Of a DNA stretch of 64,000 nt, positions 48,730-61,108 are shown piece after piece. This DNA is from Euglena gracilis (Eukaryota; Euglenida; Euglenophyceae; Euglenales). A program made the position numbers and the translations under genes. The notes beneath the pieces were generated by a model. The model worked only from the letters and a program-made list of their open reading frames with translations. It was not told the DNA's origin and ran no database searches. Where the stretch lies: positions 13,281,000-13,344,999 of the forward strand of contig CP154955.1 of NCBI GenBank assembly GCA_039621445.1, read 5' to 3'. The number at the start of each line of letters is the position of its first letter. Position 1 is the stretch's first letter.

Positions 48730-48823
48730 TTCCTGAAACCCATCCCCCACCGGTGGCGCATGGCAACTGTGGGTCCCCGTGGGAGATATTCCCAATGATA
48801 TTGTCTCTGTTGACGTCAATGCA
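48730..48823 (-). CDS. Coding segment with Gly-Gly-Gly-Trp motif
   Basis: The minus-strand frame reads CIDVNRDNIIGNISHGDPQL then PCATGGGWVSG. A Gly-rich motif followed by Trp after PCAT is reminiscent of the GGxGW-type motif of Fringe/beta-1,3-glycosyltransferases. The similarity is short, so a glycosyltransferase role is only a suggestion. The likely acceptor is ACAAAG|. The segment stops exactly at the target-site duplication of a 321-bp TIR element. Confidence 0.4.
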
Positions 48824-49470
48824 CTTTGTTTTTGGTGAGGTGTGGGTGTCACAGGGTTTCAACATACGTGGGGTGGTGTGGCCAACCTGGTGATTGGTTG
48901 GACCTGGGTGATTTTCTCCCCCAAAGGGATTTTCCGAATGGAAATTTTACATGATGGTGCCCAAAACCAGTGCGCTGCGACGCAGGTAGATGTTGCCCAC
49001 CTCACCTCCAAAGCATGGCAACTTCTCACTTTTTTGTGGAGGTTTTTGGGGGGTGGGAGGGAAGAAAACAGGGAATACACCCACTGACTCACATTTTGGG
49101 GATAAATGGGCATTTTTGGGGGGACATCAATTCCCCAACGGTTGCCTCACCGGCATTGTGAAGGAGAACTGGGCGAGTATTTCCCCGGTTTTTGGCTCTG
49201 TAGGGGGGGGGGGATAATCAAAAGGATAAAGAGTCCTTCCAAGCATTTAACCCCCCTCTTCCTTGCATGCACTTTTGCCCCGAAATTGGCGTTCAATCTC
49301 AACTCGCGATCTTATTAATCACGAGTTATTAAGCCCATTATTGTGCCTTTTGGCGATAGCATGTAGCCCACCGAAATGCACAACGTGCATGCTTGGCCCT
49401 CAATGCTGGCTGCAAGCCTTACCTTCAACTGTGCCTTGGCCTAAACTCTGACCCCCTCTTTGTTTTTCAG

Positions 49471-49661
49471 GGCAAATTGTTGTCGGTGGTGACTTGCTGG
49501 CTGTTAAATTGGTGGGTCAGATTCATCAGAAACACCAATACAGAGGCAACAAGACAGCAACAAGCAAATGGGGCTCTGAAGCCGCGTCACTGAGCGTGGT
49601 CTTGGCCAGGAAGTGGAAAAAGGCCAAGTGCGGGAGGTTTATTGTTATGGGCAGTGGTTGA
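49471..49661 (+). CDS. Candidate plus-strand 3'-terminal exon
   Basis: A strong acceptor (TGTTTTTCAG) at 49470 is followed by a 62-residue frame: QIVVGGDLLAVKLVGQIHQK, HQYRGNKTATSKWGSEAASL, SVVLARKWKKAKCGRFIVMG, SG, then TGA. It is Lys/Arg-rich and not recognised. Retrotransposon-derived sequence begins within about 40 bp after the stop, in another frame. It could be the 3' exon of a host gene or unrecognised element sequence. Confidence 0.4.
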
Positions 49662-49689
49662 GCCAGCTTCGAAGGAGCCCCTCTCCGGG

Positions 49690-50310
49690 AAAGCTTTTAC
49701 CGGTCCAAGGGTGGGGGCTTCCAAAGGTGGTGACCGAACTTCGTGCCTTTTTGGGTTTGACTAACCATTATTCGGAGTATGTTCACCACTATGCTGAATT
49801 TGCTGCCCCCCTCATGGCCAAGTTGAGATTGAATCGGCATGACGGGAGAAAGGGATCTCAAAAAAAGTTGGATTGGACCAAGGATGAAATCTTGGCTTTT
49901 CATCGGTTGAAAGAAAAATTGAAGGAGGAGCTTGAGCTCTTCCAAATCAACCCGGATGGTCCATTCGTTTTGAGGTGTGATGCAAGTGATTTTGCCATTG
50001 GAGCCGTTTTGGAGCAACTTCACCCCGAGGAACAGGAAAAATCTTCGGGGATTGAAGTCGGCAAAAGTCGACTCGTTCCCGTGGGTTTCTTTTCACGGAA
50101 GTTGGCCAAGAGCCAATTGAATTGGGTTCCCCGTGAAAAGGAGACCTATGCCATTGTGGCAGCCCTAAGGAAATGGGCGAGCTACATTGGCTTCCAACCC
50201 GTGATCATCACGACCGATCACAAGGCGTTGGAGGATTGGGTAACCGAACATGTCGACACCCCCTCGGGTCCCCGAGGAAGGCGAGCGAGATGGCACGAAA
50301 CGTTATCTCA
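49690..50310 (+). pseudogene. Ty3/gypsy pol fragment: RT C-terminus and RNase H
   Basis: The frame contains VTELRAFLGLTNHY, the end of a Ty3-type reverse transcriptase, then FVLRCDASDFAIGAVL, FFSRKLAKSQLNWVPREKE and TTDHKALEDWVTEH, the RNase H core with its catalytic Asp. The catalytic palm (YxDD) is absent, so the copy is 5' truncated near 49.66-49.69 kb. The frame is lost near 50310 within the RNase H-integrase linker. Confidence 0.9.
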
Positions 50311-51905
50311 TTGTTTATGTCCCCGGCCCCACAAATATCGTGGCGGATGCCATGTCACGGTATGCCTACCCGGCGAGCTCCGCACGGGAGGATGTAAGCT
50401 TCCACGGGAGCTTGGAAGCCCGGGAAGAAGTGAAATCCATGATGAAGGGGGAACTCATGGAAAGGGGCTGGGTGGGCTTGATTCGGCGGGAACCCGGGGG
50501 GAAAAGGGGGATATTGATGGTGGGGGGGGCAGCGGATGTACGGGTGGTTACCCGGTCGGGTGTCACCACCTCCTCTCCAACGCCCCCCTCGCCACCTCAG
50601 GTTGATGAACAGGGGTTGAAGATGAGGCGGTAAGAGCTTCCTACTCCGCCGACGTTCCATCGACAATGGCAAGTGAATGAGTCGAGAACGAATCTTGGAG
50701 AACCTCCCCCACGGGTACCGGATCAATGGCGAGTGGAGAGGGAATCCAAGATGGAGCACGAGGAGCCTCGGCCCCTACCGCCGATCCAACGGCGATGGAT
50801 GGAGATGCAAGAGAGGTGGGCAGCCGAACCTCCTCGGGAATCTCCTCCGCGAGCCCAAACGAGAAAGGAGGCGAAGGTGGGACCGAGGGACGACGAAGGA
50901 GAAAGTGCCGAGGAGGAGGAGGAGAGAAGGTGTGTTCTCCTCACTCTCCTAATCCCCCCCCTCCCTCTCGAGAAGGGGATGCCTTGGAAGAGGATGTGGG
51001 AGGGGAAAGTTCTTCGTCCATGGAGTGTCTTGGTGATGGAGAATCCTCATCGGATGAAAGGGTTGGGATTTCGAACCGACCCGGAATCGTGGAAACCCCC
51101 CTTGGAACCCCCAAAAAATTCTCTTTTCGAGCCCCCCCCCTCTTCGTTGGGGAAGGGGAGACCCCTCGACGACACGGGTCGGAGGCCCACCACAACCGTG
51201 GATCCGAGGGGGGGGAGGTCGAAATTTCGTCCACATGTGATGGATGAAAATTGGTCAAACTTGTATGATCAATCCGAGTTTTGGGCGAGTGATTGGAAAA
51301 AAACCAAGTCCAAAGGGGAGGAGTGGCCAAATGGCATTCGGATTTTTGATGGAAAAATGTACAAGGGGGACAGATTGTGTGTACCGGAAAATCGGGTGGA
51401 AGTTGTCACACGAGAGCACCACATTGCCATGGGGCATTTGGGCGTAGATCGGTTGGTCACCGAAATGGAGCGCCGATATTTTCTACCGACCACCACCAAT
51501 TGGAAAAAGGTGGTGGGGAAGGTGAAAACAGAATGTTTGGTGTGTCAAGCGTGTGAACCCCCGAATTGGTCCATGAAAAGACCCATTGAATTCACTCCCG
51601 TTCCCGAGCATTTTTGGTCCCACGTGTGTATGGATGTTTTCTCCATGCCGGAAGTCACGTGGTTGGGACACACATTCAATTGTTATGTTTTGTGTGTGGA
51701 CCGTTTGACCGGTTGGATGGTGGCTCGGCCAAGTGTTGAGAAAGGGCTCACCGGGGAACGGGCGGCTCATCTCTTCATTGATGGGAGTTGGGGAGAAATG
51801 GGCATTCCGAGTGTGATCACCAGCGATAGGGGTCCCCAATTTGTGTCTCAATTTTGGATGACCATGTGTAGTCGATTGGGAATAAGGAGGGCATATTCCC
51901 AGGCA
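50310..51905 (+). pseudogene. Ty3/gypsy pol fragment: linker and integrase
   Basis: After a frameshift near 50310 the frame resumes with VYVPGPTNIVADAMSRYAYP. It crosses a low-complexity Pro/Glu/Arg-rich linker with an in-frame stop at about 50631, and reaches an integrase. The zinc motif is visible in HHIAMGHLGVDRL and CLVCQAC. The core retains CMDVF (first Asp) and TSDRGPQF (second Asp). The copy is inactive as it stands. Confidence 0.9.
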
Positions 51906-52510
51906 CACCTGGGCGGGCCGAGGTGTGTGGAAGAATCCTCCAGGGAATCCTAAGGAAACTACACATGGAGGAAAGGGTGAATTGGGTCGAAGCCCTACCC
52001 CGAGCTTTGCGGCTTCAACATGATTTGGCCGACTCAACCGGGTACACCCCCTACCAATTGGTTTTTGGGAGGGATCGAAGTTTGGCGGGATTGCCCTACA
52101 CCCCCATACAAGATTGTCCCGAAGCCCATGATTTTTTGACTCGCATGAAAAATTTGGAAGAGAAAATTTCCAAACTCTTGAATGAGGAACATGCGAGGGT
52201 CCAAACCCGAATCAATCGGGGTCGAAAGGCTTCTCCCCCGTACGAGCTTGGATCATGGGTGTGGTTGCTCAAACCAAGATCGGTTGGGGGAAACAAAATG
52301 GAGCGATGGTGGCAAGGTCCATTTGAAGTAATGGGGCGGGTTGGAGCCTCGAGCTACCGACTCAAAATTTCGGCGGGGCAACATTTGGATGTCCATGCGG
52401 ATCAACTCAAGGTGTGTAAGTGGGACTTAAACCTTGGGGGGTCCTTTCCACTCACCTACGCACGTTCGGATTTGGCTGGGCAAAGGGAGGGGTTCCTGAA
52501 CTCTCCCTAA
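51905..52510 (+). pseudogene. Ty3/gypsy integrase C-terminus
   Basis: A second frameshift near 51910 moves the catalytic Glu region (GRAEVCGRIL) into another frame. The fragment continues with GYTPYQLVFGRD and the C-terminal GSWVWLLKPR...WWQGPFEVMGRVGASSYRL, a typical Ty3/gypsy integrase tail, before TAA at about 52508. Residues usually found between the His and Glu region appear to be missing. Confidence 0.88.
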
Positions 52511-53194
52511 GTCATGGCTGTGGCGTGTGAGGGGTGGGTGGAGCGTGGTGTGGGGATGGGCGGAACACCCCAGGGAGTTCCGTGCCCCCCCCCTCCTTTC
52601 TTCTTTTTTGCTTCACAGGTCGAGGCGTCGGATCGCCGCCGAGGACGTACTCGAGCGGTACGCGGCTTTCCCGAGCGGGTGACGCCCGGTGACGGGTGCG
52701 CATGCCCGTTGTGGAGTGCCTCTCTTTTTTCATTCCGGGTCGGATTCCCTTGGAAAGGGATCGATGGAGTGAATGCGCACGGGTCCCTCACCTCTTCCCA
52801 TATTCTTCGAATGGGGAGAAGGAGACCGAGGGTCGGGGGCGCTCGCATGCGCCCTTGTTCGATCGTGTGGGTTTTTTGCCGACTCCGGAAGCCGTGATGT
52901 TTTTTTGTTTTTTTTTAATTACCTCCTTTGAGGACGCCCATTGAGTGCTTGGGTTGGTGAGAATGCCTCAAGGTTCGAGTGGGTGGAAAGGGACGGCCCT
53001 GGAGGTGAGGGGAATTTTGTGGGTCGCCGACCACTTTGAGCCCTTCGCCCCCCCCCTCTTTTTTTTCTCTTCTCCTTTTTCCTCGGGAGATTTTGTTTTG
53101 GAAACCTTTTCGGTTGGACACCCTCCGGTCTCCCTTTTTTGATGAAAGGGACCGTCAATCGGAGATTTGTGGGCAAATCTCTTGAGTAGGGGGG

Positions 53195-54010
53195 TGTTGG
53201 GACCGGAGGTGTATTTTTGCCCTTCGGGGTGCCGGCCGTGCCGAGCGGTCAGTAAAAAGGGAAATAACCCGGGTTGTGAATCCCCCCGACCACTTATGAG
53301 GGAAAGGAGTGGAGTTTTGGTGGGGGAGAAGGCTAAGCCCGCGGTTTGACGTGCGCGGAGTCGACCAAGCCCCCCCCCCTCTCAATGTGAAGGGCGGTGG
53401 TCATATTTTGAATGGCCGGCAAAGCGTATTTTTTGGTTTTTTCTAGGGGGAGCGCAAGACGGACGCCCCCCCCCCCGGCATCAGTTTGGTCCTTTACCCA
53501 ATGCTTCCCTTGGACGCCCAAGGCGCCGCTTGAGCCCATGTGCCATTTTTTGAGGCAAGGGACAATTTTGACACGCTAGAAGCGGCAATGGGTGTGGGAA
53601 GGGGCGCAAGGCCACGCAACTCCAAATTTTGGATTGGAGAAGTGTGTGCGCAAAGGGTTGTGGACCTGGGGGGTGGAATATACCATGCCTTGGGGAGCGT
53701 GGTGGTGAGCGCCCGGCTGGGGGCCGGGCGCGCATACCTGGGATGGGTGTGGGGAAGATGACCCTGAAAAGCGCGCAATCAGCGCGGTGGGAAAGGGTTG
53801 TGCCTACTCCCCCCCTTTCTAATCTCAGGTGGGTCTTTTGGTCACGCCAATGGAATCTGTTGATCGTACCAATTGAATTTGTGGATCACGTTATCGTGGA
53901 TTATCTATTTTTTTGGCTATTTGGCATTACCATTGGCATTGTCAAGTTTTTTGGTGTAGACAAGCATAAAGTGCACGTCGCATCAGCCCACGTTCCGTGA
54001 ACCAAACCCA
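53195..54010 (+). repeat. Candidate 3' LTR of the Ty3/gypsy copy
   Basis: A purine tract (GAGTAGGGGGG) ends at 53194 and is followed by TGTTGGGACCGG. This is the expected polypurine-tract and LTR-start arrangement, 0.7 kb after integrase. The 3' end of the LTR is not recognisable from one copy, and the end given is approximate. The 5' LTR is not in the window. Confidence 0.45.
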
Positions 54011-54700
54011 AGTACTTCCCTCAATATCTTCCACCTTTTGTGCAATCGTTTCTTTTATTTTAGGGAATGGAATTCCAATTGAAAAAGGAAATGCGCAAGA
54101 GGGCAAAGGAAATGGGGAAGACACGCCGGCGGGAGGAGCGACAACTCCTCATGGCAGTGTGTTGGTTTGAAAGAAAAATGGGATCTGGGTTGGGGAGGAG
54201 GACTTAGAAATGGGTGGTTGGGAACAGGCAACAGGGGATGCGAGGCCGGATAGGTTGATCGATCCTACGCAACCTAGGGGAAACGGAGGTACCGAAGGTC
54301 CCTCCGCCTTAGGACATAACACGTCGCCACTCCGGCGAGGCGGTACTAAGCGGGACCTCCTAACCCAGCGCGCCAAACAATCACAACAAACCGCCGGCGA
54401 GCAAGGCATGGCCTCACAATGCCTTTGCGCTTCGCCCTCGGTGTCCCTTCCTCCCTGGTCGGCTTTCCTCGAGGAAGTACGACACTCCGTAAACTCCGCC
54501 ATAAACACTCTGGACCTCAAATCCTTTTGCAACAGACCCAAAAAGAGGATCTGCCTTTTTCTTCTGGCGAGCGAGGCATCATAAAGGCAAAATGTAGCGC
54601 CTGAGGCGTGTAACAGGAATCTCACAACCACCCTTGGCACTTGGCACCCCTTCGGTTTTTTTCCCAAGATTCTGCGTGACCAAACATCCAGATCAATAAA
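54010..54700. other. GC-rich unassigned region after the LTR candidate
   Basis: A 124-residue plus-strand frame (54210-54584) and overlapping minus-strand frames are open but show no recognised domain. It could be leader or gag sequence of a second, tandem retroelement, or ordinary flanking DNA. Confidence 0.3.
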
Positions 54701-57130
54701 TTTCTTGGAGGACTATCAGTGTTCAAGCACTGCTGTGCCTCATTGGTTTGGAGGGGGGGCAGGAGGACCCTTCAGGCGGCGACGCCTCGCACTGGAGGCG
54801 CCAGAGGTCATCTCTACAAAATATGGAGAGGTCAGAGTGCGATGAGGGGCGGCCAGGGTTTGATTTAAGGGCAGGTGGAAGGGTTGGACCCCCCCTCCGG
54901 ACCAGGAGGGGGGTGGCACCCCGAACAAAACAGTGGCAAAATAACCAAAACAGTCTGGGTGACCCATTTTTGGCCACGCAAAGAATTCTTTCCCCCAAAG
55001 AAACCGCCAACAGTGCCATTTTGGCACTTTTTGGCAAAATTTCTGCCAAAATTGCCCAAAATTTCCGGCGCTTTGCACCAGAAGGAAAAAAAACTGACCT
55101 TTTGGGGGTCCCCCAAGCTTGGTCCGGACCAGGTGGAGTGGGGGGGGGTCCCCCACCAAACCTCACATCGAACCCTGGGAGCGGCCAACCACCCCCACGG
55201 TGGCCGGCCTCGGGCGGCCATCGTCCCGGACCGCCGAATCCCGACCCTCGGCACACCGATGGGCAAACGGGTGGATGGGATGGGGGCCGGGCGGCTGCCT
55301 TGGCTTCCACGCCACTCGCAACCAACGGTGTCGGGTGGGACCCCCCCCATCCTAACGATGACCCCCCGGCAACAACAAACCAGGTGTTGTGAAGTGCTGC
55401 GCTCTTTACGTGTGCAATGGTGCCATACTGCAGCAGGTGTTTGGGGCGTGTGGCAGCCAGGGCCCAGCTGGTCCAGCCCAGTGGCCGGCGGCCGGCACCG
55501 CCCGGGACAGCTCGGCCAGGCCAGACTTTTTTTTACTATGGGGTGCCTGCTCATAGCACAACCCCGGGGGGGGAGGGGGGGGGCAGCCCGGGGCACCCAG
55601 GGTCGGGTGGGTCCTTGCCAAAAGGGTAAAGAAAATGGGATCGGTCGCCAGGCAGGGGTGCCTGCCCAACCAACCCCCGAAACCCTACCCCCCCCCCCCG
55701 GGGGGGTGGGCAGGGGTGCTATGGGGTGCCTGCCCTTAGCACCCACCCCCCCCCCTGGTAGGGTGGGCACCCAACTAAGAAAAAGCCCGGGCCAACTCGG
55801 TTCTGCACGGCCCGGAAGCCCAGCACGGCCAGGCGGACTGGCACGGCGCGGTGGCCCGGCTCATTTTCGGCTCAAAAACAGTTTTTCCGGGTCCGGGAGG
55901 CCAAAAAAAAACGTCATTTCGGATATTTTTTTTTCGATTTATTCGAATTTTTTGACTACTACTAAATAGCAGATAATAAATAGCAGACTACTTGAAAATG
56001 ATTTTGACGTACAAAAAAAAATGTCCGTATGTTGAACCACATTTTTCTTATGACCAAGTTTTCCTTCAATTTTAAATTTATTCTCCAATAAATTTCAAAA
56101 AGATAAAACTTAGTGTGTTTTTATTTACATATTTTAGTGCACCTGTGCCCATAAAAATGATCAGGTTTTGAAATTACATCTTTGAACTTTTCGAATCTTT
56201 CTGTACTTCTTCTGGAATTCTTTCGCTTTTTTTTTGCATGTTTGCCCCACTGAAGCTCAGGTTTTAGTTAGTTTTAGGTGGTGAGTTTAGTTAGTGCCGG
56301 TTCAGAGACGTGCGACAAGGGGCAGGGGGGGAATGCGAATGCGTTTTTTTGTGTGTGTGTTTCTTGTGTTTTTCTATTTTGGCAAAATTTGCGGGTTTCT
56401 TTTGTACTACTATCTGCATTTTAGGAGCTTCAATTTAGGTCTCATTTCTTTTGACATTTCTTTTGATTCCCCACCATTTTTGAGAAATTTTTGGAAAATT
56501 GATTTTTGACCCCAAAAAGGGCCGAAAATGGAAGTCGCAGGCCTACTGTGTTCTTTTGGGCCGTAAATCAGGCATATTTCGACCACTCAGCAGCACTGAA
56601 CCTCGACGGCGACGGGGAGTCCAACACAGGGTGTGTGGGAAATACCATGTGGACGTGGTGAGAGAATTTGACAGGGTAAAAACTTTCCCAAAAAGTTGCC
56701 AAAATAGCTGGTGCACCCGCTGGTGGGATAAAAGGGCCGGTTTGTTGGCCCATTCGGGTGCACAGGTGGGGAGATGCGGGGAAATCAAAGTATTGTTTGA
56801 TAGGGCATTTTAAGGGCTTCAAGTTAGGTCCCCAGACATTTCCTTTGATTTTGCTTCATTTTCGAGATATTTAGGAAACATCGATTTTTTGATCCCGAAA
56901 ACAGCCCAAAAATGGGCCAAAACTGGCCGAAAAATAGCTACAACTTGGGCAACACGAAAAGTTGGGGGGAAAATAAAACATGGTTGGATAGGACGTTCCA
57001 AGGCCTTCATTTTCGCTCCCGGACATTTTCTTTGATTTTGCTTCATTGTCGGGATATTTTGCGGAAATCGTTACTTTGACCCAAAAACGGCCCCAAAATG
57101 GTCGTTTTGGGCCAAAAAAGCGCGCCAGAA
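54700..57130. other. Element-rich intergenic DNA
   Basis: GGTCCGGACC arms enclose a TTCCGGCGCTTTGCACCAGAA hairpin at 54.88-55.16 kb. At 55.51-55.79 kb, GGGGTGCCTGC words are duplicated as in the 12.3-kb MITE. GC-rich frames at 55.16-55.39 kb are open in several directions and are not assigned. 56.5-57.1 kb has AGGACATTTTCTTTGATTTT words repeated about 200 bp apart. Confidence 0.5.
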
Positions 57131-57137
57131 CACGGGC

Positions 57138-58918
57138 AGGCACCTATAGTCAAGCCCAAAAAGTTCCCCATTTTTGGCCATTTTAGGCCATTTTAAGCCA
57201 TTTTAGGCCATTTTAGGCCATTTAAGGCCATTTTGGGCCATTTTGAGGTATAGGTGGTTCAAAATCACAATTTTGCGTTAATTTTGTAATAAAAAAAACC
57301 TGTATCATAACGTGTGCAAACCTTCTCTTATTCAGCAATGAGAAATATACATCCAAAAAAGCATGCAAAATTCATGAACACTGGATCAAAACCATGCGAA
57401 GCTCAACAACCTATAGAGGAATTCTAAACAGTAAGAATTTACAGCAGTGAAATTTTTTTCAGAAAAAAACGTTGGACAAACAATAAAGAAGAAAGAAGAT
57501 ATTTTTCTGAAATGATGCTGTTGCCTTGTGAAATTCAATTTGATGTTGGCATTGTTTTACCATTTGGGCCTTTCTTGGCATAAATGAGAGAGGATGGCAG
57601 AGATCAAAAGGCAAAGCTGAGAGCAATTCCTTTTCTCCATGTTTGTTTTCCCCTTTGGGGAAACACAATACACTTAAAGAAAACCCTCTGAACACGTTCA
57701 TAAATGGGAGATAATCTCATTCATCATTGTTTGTGGTTGTTTGGGTCATTTGATGCTTCGGCGTGATTATTTGTGGTTTTCGAAAATCTCCAGAATTGAT
57801 TGAAGGAATATTTAGGAAATCCTTATATTTAGGCATATGATAGTAGGAAAAACTAAATCTAAAACTAAAACTAGAATCTTGTATATTTTAAATGTAAGTA
57901 TTTGTATGGTGTCATTGGGTCCATTACCAGTGGGGGGGGGGGGGGTGTGTGGGGGGTGTGGGGGTTGGGGGGGGGGTGGGGGGTGTGGGGGGGTGGGTGG
58001 GGTGGGGGGGGGGTGGGTGGGAGGGGTGTGGGAGGTGGGGGGTGTGGGGGGGGTTAGGAAGGGTGGGGGTATGGGGCGTGTAGGGGGTGTGGAGGATGTG
58101 GAGAAGGGTGTAGGGGGGGGTGTTAGTAAAAAAAAATAATACTATGGAAAGTATAACACAACATAATATAAAATTCATTTCTACACTTTATGAAAGGGAT
58201 ATTTAAATCAGCAAAAATCTGGTATAAATTACTATTTATTCAAATCATAAACGGATAAATTATTAATTTGTTAGATTATTTGATTGTATGATTGACATCT
58301 ATCAAAATCTGGTATATTTGACTATTTACTTACATATAATATGAGTATACAAATTAATTATAGATTTGCTGTAAAATTTTCTAGTACCAGTGCAATCAAT
58401 CAAAATCTAATATACTTTAATATTTATATCTGTTCATTTTAATAATATCTTGTATCTTCCTGTAAAATTAATAGAATCAGGTAGATTTTATGTAGAACAA
58501 AAGGAATAATGGTTCAAGGAATCCTCGGTACCCAACGAATGAGCATACACATCCTTCAATTGAAATTTTTCCAACATCTTTCATCTTTTGTTCCTGTCTT
58601 TTTCCCCATGCTTCCAACTGTGTACTGTTTCATTATTTTGCGAAACAGACATCATGGAAGTAAAAAAAAAAAATACAGCTGTCCAATCCTTCAAAATGCT
58701 GCCGAAAGAAGGTTGGGGACTGATACTGTTGTTAATTGGGATAAAAAAAAGAATGGACCTTGTGGAGCTGTGCTCCTCCACCAAATCCATTGTTCACCGT
58801 CCACATTAACAAAAGACACCAAAAGTAATCACCTGAATAGCTTCAGTTGTTCACAGAAAAATTGTTGTACGACAGAATTTTTCCCATTTTAGGCCATTTT
58901 AGGCCATTTTAGGTGCCT
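57138..58918. mobile_element. Mutator-like non-autonomous element, copy B (1781 bp)
   Basis: It has the same ends (AGGCACCTATAG and AGGCACCTA) and the same GGCCATTTTA subterminal arrays as copy A. The flanks GAACACGGGC and GAACACGGGG match at 9 of 10 positions. Shared internal words include CATAACGTGTGCAAACCTTC and GTGCTCCTCCACCAAATCCA. The centre holds a G/T-rich block (57930-58120) and AT-rich DNA instead of the insert in copy A. Confidence 0.85.
57930..58125. repeat. G/T-rich block inside Mutator-like copy B
   Basis: The sequence is runs of G separated by T or TGT, with a purine drift at the 3' side. It replaces the C-run element found in copy A. Confidence 0.85.
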
Positions 58919-59528
58919 GAACACGGGGCCAGGCGCGTCGGCAGCCAAAACGGCGAACGGGGGGTGATAGAGGGCCTCCAGGGGTGCATTTCGTCAGACC
59001 GACATTTCCGGAAATAATGTATGTTTTCTCGAGATATTTTCGAAAAACGATTCTTTAACCGAAAATCTCACCCTGGCGAAATGGTACACCCCGGCGCAAT
59101 GGCAGAGGTTTACACATGGTGGGGAGGCGCACCCGGGGATGCTTCCAATCTACTCTTCCAGACATCCAGCACACATTTCTGTCTGACAAAACGAGTGTTA
59201 TTGCCCCCCCAGCGCCAGGCCCTGTCGGACATGAAGGCGCTTGGATTGAAATCTACCACATGGTACTTTGTAAAGCATGCAATACTTCCCATTCCTCGAA
59301 AGAAGCAAAAAAAAAATACGCCATATGGGAAGAAATTAGTCACGGGAATTAATGAGCAAGTGGATATTAATCAGCCACAGGAATAAATGAGCCACACTTG
59401 AAATAAAGTATAAAAGAAAAACCCTCCCTTGATTGTTGAGCCACAAGGTACCATGAGTCTCCAATAGATTTCGACGTGGTGGCAAAGGGTACACCAAACC
59501 CATCCACCCAATGTCCCTCCCTCCACTC

Positions 59529-59758
59529 CAGGCATCTGCTTAAGGACCCCGGGGGGGGCCATTGGCTAACCATTTTTCTATCAGGATTTTTGGCAGTTTG
59601 GTGGGGTCAAAAAATTTTCTGGCGCTTTGTGCCGGTCACTGGCCAGCCCTGCAAGCGGACCCGGTGGTTCACCAGAAATTCCACCAGCCAAATTTGGACC
59701 ACAACTGAAGGCAAGCCCCTCCTCCCCTGGGAATTGCGAACCCTGAAGCAGAAGCCTG
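59529..59758. mobile_element. MITE of the CAGGCTTC family (230 bp)
   Basis: The ends are CAGGCATCTGCTTAAGGACC and, inverted, CAGGCTTCTGCTTCAGGGTT. The central hairpin is CTGGCGCTTTGTGCCGG. No clear duplication is seen. A related right end (TTAAGCAGAAGCCTG) occurs at 47188-47204. Confidence 0.65.
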
Positions 59759-60485
59759 CTCTATTCCCAGCTGTAGCCTTTGATATGGGACCCAGTTGGT
59801 ACCCATTTCTTTAAAAAAAAACAAATCAGGATCCATGGTATGCTCTTTAATATATATACATGATAAAATATAATGATATATTGGCAGAGAAGATGACCCT
59901 GCCCCCCCAAAAAAGGTGGGGAAAGAAGCCAGAAGCCAGGCAAGGCAGGGAGCTGGGAGGTCAGGGGGGTTGGGGGGAAGGAACTCCCGAACCTCCGTTC
60001 GGGTACGCAGGCTGAGAACTGGGTGCGAGCTATCTGTGAGGACGAAGGAGCCAAAGGGGTCAAGATGGACGAACCCTCCCCCCGACCGGCAAAAGTCCAC
60101 AACCGTGCTTCCCTTTTATGGTAACCCCCAATCGGTTTTCAGTTTGAGGGCCATGTGACCGTCATTCATTGGCCCGTGTGACCAGGCCTACACGAACTGA
60201 CATTTGGGGTCCCAGAGCACCCATCCAGATTCTTTCAAAATTTGCTGGTTTTTTTATATCCGCATGTTTTTCACACGGACGCCCGACGGAAGTGCGTGCA
60301 AATGGGCACAGGCTGCGTCCATTTAGGCCAACGCGTCGCCTGCACGCACACACAAGTAGCCTTGGGACTCATTCACGTTTCATTTCAAACAGCACACAGG
60401 TTCCAGGGTGCTGATCGTTTTGGCAATGCCTCAAAGGCAAAACACACACATGGGGCACAGCATCGGCTTCCTGGGCATGGCCCCA

Positions 60486-60546
60486 TCACTGCACGGCTGC
60501 GGTGGAGGTGATGATGTTCTGCATCTTGGACATGGCACCAGACGGC
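60486..60546 (-). CDS. Possible terminal exon
   Basis: The minus-strand frame reads SGAMSKMQNIITSTAAVQ followed by TGA, just downstream of the coiled-coil exon and beside a TG microsatellite. It looks like a helical C-terminus, but the acceptor (AACAAG|) is poor and phase to the coiled-coil exon is not matched. Confidence 0.35.
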
Positions 60547-60602
60547 GGTTTTGCTTGTTGCGTGCATGCCCACATGGACACACGCACGAACACACAGACA
60601 CA

Positions 60603-61108
<506 letters not shown>

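Noticed and set aside
54740-55770. Several 200-300 residue GC-rich frames on both strands
   Set aside because: Overlapping frames are open in both directions across a TIR element with C/G runs. There are no splice-consistent exons and no domain.
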